Below are positions 19,657 to 30,758 of a stretch of 64,000 nucleotides of DNA, piece by piece. The stretch's first letter is position 1. Each line of letters begins with the position of its first letter. The notes under the pieces were generated by a model. The model did not search any database and had not been told where the DNA came from. It saw nothing but the letters and a program-made list of their open reading frames with translations. The DNA comes from Entoloma clypeatum (taxonomy: Eukaryota; Basidiomycota; Agaricomycetes; Agaricales; Entolomataceae), in assembly GCA_963565915.1 (NCBI GenBank), contig OY751490.1, positions 3,782,001-3,846,000 of the forward strand, written 5' to 3'. The position numbers and the translations under genes were made by a program.

Positions 19657-22600
19657 CTAGTTCTTTATCAATCCGAAGTATGGGATAAACTTTGAAAAGA
19701 GGATTTTTCCCAGATTCTTAGTTAAAAGGTCTGCAGGGTTATTCACTCCTTCAATGAATTCGACCGTAATGATGCCTTCGGAGACTTTTTCTCTGACGAA
19801 GTGGAATCGCACGTCAATGTGCTTGGATCACTTCTCAGTTACAGGGTTGGATGCGATAAAGACGGAGCCGTTGTTATCTCCGTAGATCGGTACTGATCCG
19901 ATCTGCATTCCAAGTTCGGCAAGCATGCTTCTCAGCCATGTTGCTGCGCGACTGCAGTCTGATAACGCCATATACTCTGCTTCTGTGGAAGAGAGGGCGA
20001 TGGTCTTTTGCGCCGATGATACCCATGTCACTGCTCCAGACGCCAGTGATATGAAGAAGCCAGTGGTGGACCTCCTCGTGTTTTCATCTGACGCCCAGTC
20101 GGAGTCTGTGAATGCATAGATTCCTTTCCCTGAGTCGCCATCATACATGATTGCGTAATTTTTTGTCGCCTTCAGATACCTGCAAATATCCCTAGCCACT
20201 TCTAAATGGCGTTTGGTGGGATTTGCGGAAAACTGCGACATTTTGATCACGGCAAAACAGATGTCTGGCCTTGTTCCAATCATCAGATATAGAAGTGATC
20301 CGATGACGGATTGGTACTTTGATTGAAGTTCTGCATTGGGTTCATCTTCGGACATCATGGGTTTGTAGCCCGTAGGAAGTGGGGTATGGGTGGCGTTAGA
20401 TTCGCTCATCCCCATTCATTCGAGTATTTTCTCGAGGTAAGGTACTTGATCAATGAAGATACGTTTCCCGTGTTGCCTTATTTGGATAGAGAGAAATTCT
20501 TTCGGTTCCCCATCAGGCACAAGGTGCCCTAGGTCCCTACATTCCCATGTGGTCATGAAGGCCTTCTTTTTCTCTAGCGTATATTCCTGGTTTGTGCCGA
20601 GAAAAGCAGAGTCATCAACATAGATGACGGCAATTACAATTTCCCCGTTGGTACTTTTGTGAATGAACACTCCCGCATCGGAGTGAAGCCGGACAAAGCC
20701 GAGCTTTTTCATGGAGGAATCAAGTTCCCTCCACCAGGCTAATGCGGCCTGCTTAAGTCCATATAGAGCTTTGAATAGTTGGTACACGAGGTGTTCTTTC
20801 CCTTTTACTATGTAGCCCTCAGGCTGTCACATGTAAATGACTTCACGGAGCGTTCCATAGAGGAAGGCTGATGAGACGTCCAAAAGTGTCATGAACCACC
20901 CTTCAAGGGCTGTCAATGCCAGTATTAGTCGGACGGTTTCATATCTTACGACTGGTGAGAAGATCTGATCAAAGTCGATCCCTTCTACCTGTGAAAAGCC
21001 TTTTGCGACAAGGCGTGCTTTCAGACGCCCGTCGGACTTTTCGTTATAAACCCATTTGTTCCTAAGGGCTTTCCTCCCTGCAGGCAGGGGTACTAGCTCC
21101 GTGATCACCCCGCGGCGTTTGAGCATGTCTAGCTCTTTACGTTCAGCCGCATACCAGTCTTCTTTATTTGGAAGAGGGTATATGTCTTTATGGGACATTT
21201 CAACGATGCCAACTTGGACTGATATTGCCTCCATCAGGAGGTCATTCATCCATGCCGTTTGACCGCCCAATCTCCGTCTTCGATCTAATTTTTCAAGATC
21301 AGACGCTGGAGTGTCTTCCCCATAGATGCTTCCTGGCATCTTCCGAACTCGTCGTTCCCTGATCGGTCGATCTGGTACTTGCTCGGGTTCCAGAGTGGGT
21401 ACTCGCGGTTGGTCATCAGGCTCACTGGCAGGCAGTTCGTTGTCTGATTCAGGTTGATTTTGTTCAATGGAAACTGGGTCATGAGGTGTTTCGTTGTGAC
21501 TATCGTCGTCATTGCTGCCGGGAATGAGATCCTCAAACTCATCAGCCGGCTCTGGGTTTTCCATTTCTGGGTGGTTTTCTGGCAACGGGTCGATGTGGCA
21601 TCTAGGGTACTTGCTTTCATCAAAGATAGCTTTCCCGCCCATGAAAATCGTGTTGGTCTCAGGATCCATGAAGCGGTATCCTTTGACCCCTGGTTTCGAT
21701 CCGAGATAAATCATCAATCGGGATCTTGATTCCAGGGAGTTCCTACGTTTCTCCTTTGGGATGTATACATATGCCTGACATCCAAATACTCTGATGCTGG
21801 ACATGTCGGGGATCTCATTGGTCACCCTGAAGTAAGGGGTTTTCCATTCAAGACGCTGCATGGGTGTTCTGTTGTAGAGAAATGCTGCGTGTTCCAAGCA
21901 GAATTCCCACCACATGGGCGGTAAGCATGCATCGAAGCGCAATGCCTGAGATTTTTCCCATAGTGTTCGATTGATCCTTTCTGCTCTACCATTCTGCTGG
22001 TGCTGATATGGGAGCGTGACATCGATCAGAATTCCATGATCGGCGAGTACATCTTTGTATTCGTCAAATTCTCCACCTCCATCAACTCGCCACTTTTTAG
22101 GAGTAGTGGCAAATTGGTTCTGGATCATCGCAAGAAACTGTCTCAGTGCCGTAATGGCACCAGACTTTTTCCTAAGCAAGACGACCCAGACATGAGATGA
22201 AAAATCGTCCAAAAACGTGAGGAAGTATTTGTACTTATGGTACGATGCCGTGGATATCTGCTTCAAATCCGAATGGATCAAATCAAAGGGTTTGACAGCC
22301 CTTGTTATCGAGTTAGGATAAGATTGATTCGGCATTTTCCCTTTTAGACACCCCATGCAGTTTTCCTGTGATTTCTCATGTACTAACATTTTGGGTACTC
22401 CTTTGGTACTGGTGGGAATCTTATTGAGCGCCTGGTCATTTGGGTGGCCAAGGCGTTTATGCCAGGTTTCGACAGTAATTTCACTAGAGATCGTGTGGAT
22501 TTGATCATAGCGTATTTCAGTGTCTAACCAATAAATGGTTTGTCCGAGAATGTGAGGCGAGAACTGTATTTTGTTCTGTCCTTTGGAGATGTTGATTTCT

Positions 22601-24384
22601 CCACGCATTCCGTCTACTTTGTAACCGTGATTGAGGAAGACGCCTAGGGACAATAGGCGTGTGTCCATGTCCGGAATGTAGAATACGGGTCGGAGAAGGT
22701 GGGTTTTTATTTCCCCATTTAGGGTATGCCGTACTGGAACGGCCCCAACTCCGAGAATTTCCAGTTTCTTTCCCTTTGCAGCTGTTTGGACAAATCGCTT
22801 AGCCTTGAGAGGCCTGTAATACGCGAAGTCTTTAAACTCATGGGTAAATTGTAATGATGCGCCGGAATCTAAGATCCACTGAGCGCGTTCTCTCTCTTTG
22901 CAGTGTGTGCAGGACGCGAAATGTTTGGTATATTTTTTGTACAGATCATCACTAAAGAGATCTATACTATCTGCATCGGTACTGGCTAATATATACTCAA
23001 ACGTCTGTGCGTGATTATTAGCATTTCCCATTTGGTCAAGTTTGAGAGAAGGATGTGACGAACCGTCAAGTTCAATCAGCCCATCTTCGAATTGTTCCGG
23101 CCCCATCCGCTCGCTTTGATGGTCTATGTCCATCATCCTGAGGGAGTCATCCAAAGGCGGAGTGACTCGACGCTGCTTGGATGGTCTTCCATCTTCTTCT
23201 GGGATAATCATATCCAGAATTCGAAGGTTTGACCCTGAGGGACGAGCACCAATGTTCCGCGCGAGTTTACGGACATGATCGTTCTTTTTCCACACAGATG
23301 GTTTTCCAGATGGAAGTCCGGTGTACTGGGAAGGGGGCGGGTTCATGCGTTGCAGGAGCGACTGCATTCTTCCTGAATCGGGCTGTGCGGTACTTGTGGT
23401 TTTCCCGCGGCCAGTGATGGTGGTGAAGGACGGTGCCGGAAGAGGAGGGAAGTGAATGGCAGGAGCAACAAACTCAACCGTTTCTTCCACATGGTCGGAC
23501 GTGTTGTCCGCAGTGTTGGCGCTTTTCTTTTGGTTGCGCCAGCGTCCTTTTCCCTTCTTCTTTTCAAAAGTGGTACTAGGGTCAGTCGAGTTAGGCTGCT
23601 CATCAGCGTCGTTCTGCGAGGTACTCGGCTTTTGCTGCTTTTCCCATTTGGGGTCCTGCCCCTTGCGCTTTGTCCCGGAAATTTTCCGGGCCTGCTCATT
23701 GGACGCACGAGTAGACCCGACCGAATACTTGCGCCTGTATTCAGAGATGATGCTCTCGGCGACGGCTTTGTAGGTGAAATCGTCGGCGTCGTAGACCTGG
23801 AAAAGGGCGGTGGAGAGTGACGACCAGGCGTCGGGAATTGCATTGGCCAGGATCATTGCCTGCATCAGATCGGGGACGATAAAGTTTGAATCGGCGAGCC
23901 GGGCGAAAAGAGACCCCAGGCGTTCGATTTCAGGCACGGGGTCGCGTCCAGACAGCTTGAAGGTGGCGGCAGCCTTGAAGTCACCGAAGATGACAGCCGG
24001 GGATACCTTGGAGTAGGCATCCTTTAGCGTTTTCCACGCGCCAAGTGCCGAGGTGCTGTCTTTGATGTGTCGCCTGATTGCCTCAGAGACTTTCAGACGG
24101 ATCGCTCCAAGGGCTGTGTCGTCGTCCCTAATCCAGGCCTTTTCTTCCTTGCGGAAGCCGGGCTGGTCAACAGTGGTAACCAGCACAGGGGGAGCAGCGG
24201 CGGTGGGACCGGGAGTGGAGACCGTAGTGGTGAAGTCGGCGATCACGGGACGAGTGATGTCGCCAGAGACGATGCGCCAGACTCCTTGATGGAGGAGGTA
24301 AGACTTCATTTTCTCGGCCCAGCTCTGGTAGTCGATGCTGTCAAAGGCGGTGATGATGTCGAGGGCAGAACGAGAGGTAGACAT
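19657..24384 (-). pseudogene. Copia-1 gag-pol polyprotein, three stops
   Basis: One frame of about 1575 codons from the ATG at 24384 (MSTSRSALDI). A UBN2-like gag region spans residues 1-250. The protease has DSGAS near 505, and a GAG-pre-integrase HxxxC zinc region lies near 640. Integrase has D (HSDLK, near 704), D (VDGGGEF, near 766) and E (GRAERINR, near 800). The reverse transcriptase has YVDD near 1256, and RNase H has TDSDWASD near 1428. Stops: TGA at 20829-20827 (CGA in Copia-2), at 20418-20416, and at 19830-19828 (CGG in Copia-2). Gag lacks a CCHC knuckle by eye. The copy is dead unless read through. Confidence 0.93.
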
Positions 24385-24734
24385 TGTAGATGAATCTAAA
24401 AAAGGGTTCCCAATCAGTGATGTGTTATGAATATGATTCAAGAAAACAATTAAATGATTCCTTATGACATATTCCCTTTAGGAATAGTGGTCACGGGAAA
24501 ACCCTTTATGTGTCAGAAATGTATAAGGTGCGATCAACGTTTCCACATGGAGTGTACTAGGTCAATCCCCTTAGGGACGTCTCATGACAGGTACTTGTCG
24601 TAATGACGTTCCCAGGTTCATATGTGAAGAAGTAAGACTCAGAACCTAGATCTTTCGATCGTTTCTTCGCCAACCAGGGTAGAGTGGGCAGGTACTCGCT
24701 GTTGCCAGCGTTTCCCAAGTCCCTCTGCTATCCG
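24385..24734 (-). other. Copia-1 leader
   Basis: Untranslated leader between primer site and gag start. A similar sequence occurs at 52033-52379 of Copia-2. It would hold packaging signals. No gene was seen. Confidence 0.6.
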
Positions 24735-24746
24735 GGGCCCATAACC
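24735..24746 (-). other. Copia-1 primer-binding site, initiator tRNA-Met
   Basis: Plus-strand GGGCCCATAACC abuts the LTR, so the element RNA carries GGTTATGGGCCC. GGGCCCAUAACC is the anticodon arm sequence of eukaryotic initiator tRNA-Met (anticodon CAU). Priming by a cleaved tRNA-iMet half is known for Drosophila copia and yeast Ty5. Confidence 0.85.
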
Positions 24747-25056
24747 TGTTGAAGTTCCACCTGGGCGCTAGCCACAGGTGTACTGAGCAACATAGCTATA
24801 GTGGAAGTACTCTATGATACCGCTATGGTCACTTACATGGTTTGGAGGGGGTAAGGCTAGTGAGAGCGGTTGAGGCTGGTGAGAGCGATGGAGCTGGTTA
24901 AGAGTCAAGAGACAACTTGTTGATATTGACAGTTTCCTGGTCTTATATACCGTACTACTGTTTGTACCAACCAAACAAGTATGTAATGAAGATATGTAAA
25001 GGTCACGTGATGTAATCTAATCTAATCTAATCTACGTGATGGGAAAAGTTTCAACA
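24747..25056 (-). repeat. Copia-1 5' LTR
   Basis: 310 bp, TGTTGAA...TTCAACA. The minus strand carries TATATAAGACC (about 24953-24943) as the promoter. It is almost identical to the LTR at 19272. Confidence 0.93.
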
Positions 25057-25383
25057 CACTCCCCCACACTAAAGAATACAACTCTCCAAGTTGGACATCG
25101 CTCTATTCCGTGAAGGCAAAACTAGCATCGCGAAGGCACCCCTGTCGACTATCACAAGGACTGACTATCCCCTCGTAGAGGGAACCGCCGTGCCTAACCA
25201 CACAATCCCGGGCGCCACTACCATCCGGTATAGCACGGCCTCAAAAAAAACTTTCGTTACTAAGTCGCCAGGGAAGCTATAAAAGCCCGCGACCACTCAA
25301 AGAGTCAACTCTACCCTCACCCTAGCACAAATCAACACCGCTAGACAAACTTGCCCTCGGGTCACACGCCGCCTCTAAAAGAG
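25057..25383. other. Gypsy-3 purine tract and 5' flank of antisense gene
   Basis: It begins with the Copia duplication CACTC fused to CCCCACACTAAAG, whose reverse complement is a purine tract like that at 10252-10266. The rest has no recognised gene and would be the promoter region of the plus-strand gene at 25384. Confidence 0.5.
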
Positions 25384-26745
25384 ATGTCTAACGAAGACGA
25401 AACCCAGGCCGTGAAAAAGGTCTTAGCCTCGCTCATCGGTTCATTCCCGGACGATCCTCAGGCACCCCCCAAGAAACTGCCAACCTGCTCCGAAGCATAC
25501 CTCATCTGTCGGTACGCGTATGACGATCTCAAAGTACGTCGCGACAGCGCACCAAACCTTGTTTGACCATTCCAACTATTCCATCAGCCTCTAAATCTCC
25601 GTCATGCACATATTTCCAATGAGTACCTCAAGGACGCACAACTCGCGGACCATGTTTTCGTAGCTAGGAATGGCCTACAGGCGTTCCATGACAAGAACAA
25701 GTCTTGGAGACTCCCGCCCATGTTCTTTACCCTCAAGGACATGGTCGCGTACATACGATACCTGCGTCAAGGACCTACAGCCACCGAGGAGACCGCGCCT
25801 CCACCTGCAAGTGATCCTCCGGCCAACAGCGAGAAACCCGAAGTGAGTCAACGCGAGAGCTGGAGTCCGTCCCCCACACTAATTGAATGGCTCGACCAGG
25901 TCAAGGTAACTGATCCCGACGCCGATCTCAATCTCGGCGTCTCTAATATCCCGGACGCAAACAGCCCGTCCGCCGCCGCGGAACCCAAACTAACCCAGTC
26001 GGGGACAGCGACGACAGCGACGGAAACGCCGAGCGCCCCGCCGAACCTTGTAAGCGATCGCAAGATGATGAATCTGATCATGAGGTCTGTCATTATTCGT
26101 ATACTACCTTCCAACTTCCAATGGTATTGAAGCCGCTTCTCGCTACTGTGCAAGAAGATGGACGTCGACCCCGAGACCCTCCATCCCATTACTGCGGATG
26201 ATGGGTCTGCCAAGAAGTCCGTTACAGCTCCCTCAACGGAGAAATCATCGTCCGGCACGGTACGTCGACATACTGCCCCTGACAATCTCCGCTAATTTTC
26301 CCCATATCACAGAAAGGGTCTGGGTCGAAGGGCAAATCGGCCCCGGGTCCCAAATCCAACAAGAAACCGCGGCTGGAGACCAAAGAAGCCCCGTTCAAGG
26401 ACACAGCGCCGGTGGGACCAGCACAAGTGGAGCAGCGAGGCAATTTCCACAAAGAAGGTACCGTACTAAACGTATCCACCTTCTTTATCCAAGCTAATAT
26501 GTCACCCCGCAGCCGCTCGCTTCGCGATGGACAATCCTCTCGCAAACAAGATCCTCTCGGAGACTGGGTTGATCCTGGAGACGCCCTTGACACACACCGA
26601 GAAGTCCCTTCGTGACACCGAGGCCCTCGTCCGATCCCAATTTCTCACTACAATTTCTTCTCTTGATTACAACTTAAAGTATGCACAATACCTTAAGCAG
26701 CGACACAACCTTCTCCTCTCCGAATTGAAGGAGCAGTATGAGTAG
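25384..26745 (+). CDS. Spliced gene antisense to Gypsy-3, unknown function
   Basis: Exon 1 is 25384-25533 (MSNEDETQAVKKVLASLIG) and exon 2 is 25588-25842, with good GT-AG sites. Later introns fit near 26088-26131, 26262-26313, 26458-26512 and optionally 25843-25899. The last exon starts near 26513 and ends in a helical, probably coiled-coil segment (LKQRHNLLLSELKEQYE). The middle is rich in Pro, Thr, Ser and Ala. No domain was recognised. Together with the gene at 10611 it suggests that this Ty3 group carries a gene on the opposite strand between LTR and pol. Exon limits past exon 2 are tentative. Confidence 0.5.
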
Positions 26746-26947
26746 ACTGCCCTTCACCTTTCCTGCCACAGCAAAAGCCACATGTCCCCTTGTAGAGGTT
26801 TTTACTGTATAGTCCGTAATACAGGTCTTCCTCTGCTGGCACATAGGCGTTCGATATGATCGCTAAGTCATTCCAACACGGCCCTAGGCCTCGCGAGATC
26901 ATACCAGTGGTGATTTCCTTCAAAGTAAGTCCCGCGAGCCCGGTCAT
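26693..26947 (-). CDS. Small ORF overlapping the pol stop (ATGA) in Gypsy-3
   Basis: 84 codons. Its ATG overlaps the pol TGA as ATGA (26947-26944), the usual layout for stop-restart translation. It starts MTGLAGLTLKEITTGMISRG, has a CGFCCG motif near residue 58, and overlaps the end of the antisense gene by about 50 bp. No family was recognised, and it could be chance. Confidence 0.35.
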   Translation of the reverse strand: MTGLAGLTLKEITTGMISRGLGPCWNDLAIISNAYVPAEEDLYYGLYSKNLYKGTCGFCCGRKGEGQSTHTAPSIRRGEGCVAA

Positions 26948-29900
26948 TCATCATCTGAGCTGGAATCCTCGTCCGAGACTGCCCCCGCATCATCTACGGT
27001 AACCTCGCGAGGCGTATCCTCAAACCTGTCATTCTTATCTATGTCCAGCCTCATTCCGTCGAACCACAGGTCCTCACCGCTGTCCTTAGCAGTCTCGGTC
27101 GAATTTTTCAATCCTTCCAATGTCGCTTTTGTAATATCGATGAAGTCTAACACCCCTTTAGGGACTGCAATGGCACGTCTCGCATGGTAGAGAACGAGCC
27201 TAAATGCTGCAACCTTCTCATGCCATACCGACCCATCCAGTTCCGCGATGATGTATGCTCCACCTTTATTCCTCGCGACGACCACCATAGGACCGAAGTA
27301 CCTGGGCTTCATTTTCTTGTCGAGACTATTTTCAACCGCTGTATTGCGGACTAACACTAGATCTCTCTCTCTAAAGTCATAATCTCTGATTTTATGCCGG
27401 TGCTCTTGCTCATAACGAAGTACCGCCGTCATCTTGGCACGCGTAACCCGCTTACGCATCTCATCGACGTGCACTTTGTGCTTCGCGAGCGCACGAGCCC
27501 TAAATCCGATCAGGTCCGCCGTTGACAGCGGCCCATCTGGAAGTTTCACTAGCCACGTCGCCTCAACAATATCTAGGGGAAGGATGGGATGCGCCCCTGT
27601 ACACACGAAATATGGCGAGCATCCCAAACCCTTCCGAATCATGATCCTATCTGCCCACATCATATGGTGGAAGAACCAGAACCACTTGCCGATATCACCG
27701 CCTGTGGCCTTAAACAAAGCCTGACGAACGTCCCAATGCGGCCTCTCAATCCGTCCATTTGCTCTAGAATTATAAGCTGATATCATAATCCCCTTAATTC
27801 CATACTTCTGTTCTATCCAGGCCAAAGCTTTCTTGAATGGCCCCACGTTATCGGTCACAATCATTACCATACCGCCCCACCTACATAGTATGTCTTCGAA
27901 GAGCCAGTGCCCAACAGTCCGACCTGTTTCTTGCCTTAGCGGCCGCCCTTCCATCCATGTCAATAGTGCACAGCGGCCGTGAACAATGTATTTACAACCG
28001 TTCGACGCCAGCGTCATGTGTAGCGTATCGGCATGCAGGACCTGAAACAGACCCGGCGTATGGGTTACCGTAGGAGGAATGCGAACCAATGTCTTCTGTC
28101 TCAGCTGACATATATGACAAGTCTGGACATATAGGCGAATGTCGCGCTCATATTCTGGCCACCAGAATCTTTGCGCAATAAGCTCCTTTGTCGCATAGAA
28201 GCCGCGGTGCGCAAGGCTATCATGGGACGCCCTCATCATGTACATGCGATGCCCCTTCTCGACCACTAGTTTGTGCTTTCCCTCGCTACCTCTTCTATAG
28301 AGCCGGCCATCATCAGCGACAAAGAATTGTCTCACCCGCTGCGCGAACTGTTTATACTGTCGGTCATTCAGGCTGTTTGGTCTCACAAAAGGGTCCTCGA
28401 GCCAAATTTTGATGTCAGGAATGCGGTCATCCTGCAACTTCGCGGTTATCGTGCGATGATCCTCATCATAAGGTTCTCGCATCGATTCATCCCATTTCAA
28501 AGAGTCGTCGGGCAACGCCAGTTCCCCCACGAATTGCGAGAGCAGTCCAGCCTTACACACTCGCCCAAGATATAATCGTTCAATATTCGATCTCTCGCGA
28601 GCATCAGCAAGCTCTCCCCGGAAGTCTTCAACCGACGTAGCCCAAAGATAACCACCGTGTGTGTCTATCTTTGTTTTAAACTCGTCGAATTCTAACGGGT
28701 CATTCTTTTCCGCATTAGGGATACCATTTTCCTTATCGGGATACTCGTACCGTGGCGGTCCATCTGGTTCATCCACCCAGTCCTCCTCGATATGGTAGGT
28801 TTCATCCCCCAGTTGCGCTTCTCGCCTCGATAGACCATCGGGTGCGAAGGTCTTGCCTGGCACATGCCTTAGTGTGAAGTGGAACATCAAAATGTAATCA
28901 ATCCACCGATTTATAGCAGTGTTCGGTCCAAGACCAGGATTATTGAGCATCCCCTTGATATACTTCGCATCGGTCTCTATAACCAGGTTCCGACAGCCCA
29001 AGAGCCAAAACTTCGCCTCCTTCAATGCGCGAAATAAACCATACAATTCTCGCTTTGGTTGCGAATATCTCGCCTCACACTCGTTTAGTGTTATCGATGC
29101 GAACTTCGCATATGTCCTCTTCTTAGAATCACCCTCCTCCTCTTGACAGATATAGAATCCAACCGCCCGCCACGAGGAGTCTATGCAAAGGACCACCGCA
29201 CCTCCACCATGATAATCTATTGGCTTGATTGCGGGGGACGCCGCTAAAGCATCCTTTATGTCTTGCATGGCCTTCTCCTGTTCAGATCCCCAGACAAAGA
29301 GTTCACGACTTCGCGTCAACTTGACTAGAGGTTCCGCCTTCTTCGCGAAGTCTCTAATAAAGTTTCGACAAGTGCCAGCCGTTCCAAGGAACGACCGCAC
29401 ATCATGTATATCTTTGCAAGGTCCCCAGCGGCTTATAACTCCGAACCTATCTGTCTCGGGTCTCCGTCCTTCGTACGTGCAACGATGGCCAACTACCACT
29501 ATCTCGCTCGCGCATACTAGCGACTTATACCCAGAGAACGTTCCTCCACTATACCGCATTCTCTGTAACACTCTATTCACATTCTGTACATGTTCCCATA
29601 CAAATCGCCTAATGCCTGGATTTTCTTCTATAGTTTCGTATCTGCCATCAGGCAACTCGTATCGCGTAGATGAGCCGCGAACCGCCACATCGTCGATGTA
29701 GGGAATAGTAACATCTGGTATTTCGTCCTGCAATATATGTGTAACATCATCGTGAAAGATCGGTACCGAATTTGTCCAACCCATTGGTAAAGTGACCAAT
29801 CTTTGAGCACCGAATGGCGTCTGAAATGTAGTCAAGTCGCGAGACTGGACCGCTAACTTGCGCTCGTCATATCCCACATAGAGATCGAACATTCCACCAC

Positions 29901-30717
29901 AAGCACGTCCCGCGAAATGGTTGGCTAATTCCTCTGTTGCCGGGGGAAGGCCCGAATGTGCTGTAGTGACTTGGTTCAACGGTTCTAGACTGTGTACGAT
30001 ACGGAGACTCTTGCCATCCTTTTTCAATACACAGAACCACCGGGATCTGTATGAGGAATTCAACGGTTCGTACACGCCCGCGGCCATCTTCGTCCTTATT
30101 ATCTTACACACTTCATCATGTATCCCAGGCGGAATAGGAATATTTCTTAGTACCCACGGAGTGTGCGGTACCACGGGTATCTGTACCGGAGGAAAGAAAT
30201 CCTTGTGAAAGCTACCATGCTCCGAATCATCCCATGCAAATGCTTGATTCTGTTCACTCAATAAATGATGTACTAGTTTCATTTCTTCTTTCCAGAGAAA
30301 ATCATGGTCATGTAAACTGTCCATGTGCTCCATCCTTTCCTGGGTGTAGCGACCCTTGGGCGCAAACCCCGGTGGTTTTGGGTTCAACTTTGGTAACTCA
30401 GCAAGGGGGTCCCCTTTTATCTCGCGAACTATGTGAAATGTCTCGGACAACTCTCCCAATACTGGTCGCACCTTCTTGTCGACGGGTTTATATTTCTTAC
30501 CCGCTAGCACTTGTACAATCCCACCATGATATTGGTCTAATATTTCTTGTTCATCATCGCAAAGCCATTCTGGACGTTCCCTCGATTTTCCGTCCCAATA
30601 TGCCCCTAAAAGGACCTGTGCATTCTCGTCCGCGACACTATCTCGCGACGCTTCGAGATACAGGTCTCTAATTTTGTCTCTCGTAAATTTTCCATTTTCC
30701 GCAATGCCATAAGCCAT
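26944..30717 (-). CDS. Gypsy-3 pol: reverse transcriptase, RNase H, integrase
   Basis: The predicted protein is 1257 residues with no breaks, from the ATG at 30717. The reverse transcriptase has FDLYVGYDERKLAV as the first catalytic region and IPYIDDVAV near 339 (YIDD rather than YMDD/YVDD). RNase H starts near 512 (CIDSSWRAVG). The integrase zinc site HRGF...CHICQLR lies at about 842-875, with catalytic D near 895 (HADTLHM), D near 955 (TDNVGPF) and E near 988 (GRIERPH). There is no chromodomain; the C-terminus is acidic. It is clearly a different Ty3 lineage from copies 1 and 2. The protease is in a separate upstream frame. Confidence 0.9.
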   Translation of the reverse strand: MAYGIAENGKFTRDKIRDLYLEASRDSVADENAQVLLGAYWDGKSRERPEWLCDDEQEILDQYHGGIVQVLAGKKYKPVDKKVRPVLGELSETFHIVREIKGDPLAELPKLNPKPPGFAPKGRYTQERMEHMDSLHDHDFLWKEEMKLVHHLLSEQNQAFAWDDSEHGSFHKDFFPPVQIPVVPHTPWVLRNIPIPPGIHDEVCKIIRTKMAAGVYEPLNSSYRSRWFCVLKKDGKSLRIVHSLEPLNQVTTAHSGLPPATEELANHFAGRACGGMFDLYVGYDERKLAVQSRDLTTFQTPFGAQRLVTLPMGWTNSVPIFHDDVTHILQDEIPDVTIPYIDDVAVRGSSTRYELPDGRYETIEENPGIRRFVWEHVQNVNRVLQRMRYSGGTFSGYKSLVCASEIVVVGHRCTYEGRRPETDRFGVISRWGPCKDIHDVRSFLGTAGTCRNFIRDFAKKAEPLVKLTRSRELFVWGSEQEKAMQDIKDALAASPAIKPIDYHGGGAVVLCIDSSWRAVGFYICQEEEGDSKKRTYAKFASITLNECEARYSQPKRELYGLFRALKEAKFWLLGCRNLVIETDAKYIKGMLNNPGLGPNTAINRWIDYILMFHFTLRHVPGKTFAPDGLSRREAQLGDETYHIEEDWVDEPDGPPRYEYPDKENGIPNAEKNDPLEFDEFKTKIDTHGGYLWATSVEDFRGELADARERSNIERLYLGRVCKAGLLSQFVGELALPDDSLKWDESMREPYDEDHRTITAKLQDDRIPDIKIWLEDPFVRPNSLNDRQYKQFAQRVRQFFVADDGRLYRRGSEGKHKLVVEKGHRMYMMRASHDSLAHRGFYATKELIAQRFWWPEYERDIRLYVQTCHICQLRQKTLVRIPPTVTHTPGLFQVLHADTLHMTLASNGCKYIVHGRCALLTWMEGRPLRQETGRTVGHWLFEDILCRWGGMVMIVTDNVGPFKKALAWIEQKYGIKGIMISAYNSRANGRIERPHWDVRQALFKATGGDIGKWFWFFHHMMWADRIMIRKGLGCSPYFVCTGAHPILPLDIVEATWLVKLPDGPLSTADLIGFRARALAKHKVHVDEMRKRVTRAKMTAVLRYEQEHRHKIRDYDFRERDLVLVRNTAVENSLDKKMKPRYFGPMVVVARNKGGAYIIAELDGSVWHEKVAAFRLVLYHARRAIAVPKGVLDFIDITKATLEGLKNSTETAKDSGEDLWFDGMRLDIDKNDRFEDTPREVTVDDAGAVSDEDSSSDDE

Positions 30718-30758
30718 TATATATGGTCTCTCAATATCGCTAGAATCGATGTTTATAA

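Larger units (their letters stand above)
19272..25056 (-). mobile_element. Ty1/Copia element 1, complete with 5-bp duplication
   Basis: Two 310-bp LTRs that differ at only a couple of positions by eye flank a single gag-pol frame. The duplication CACTC is perfect (19267-19271 and 25057-25061). The near-identical LTRs imply recent insertion. The pol frame nevertheless already has three stops. Confidence 0.95.
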
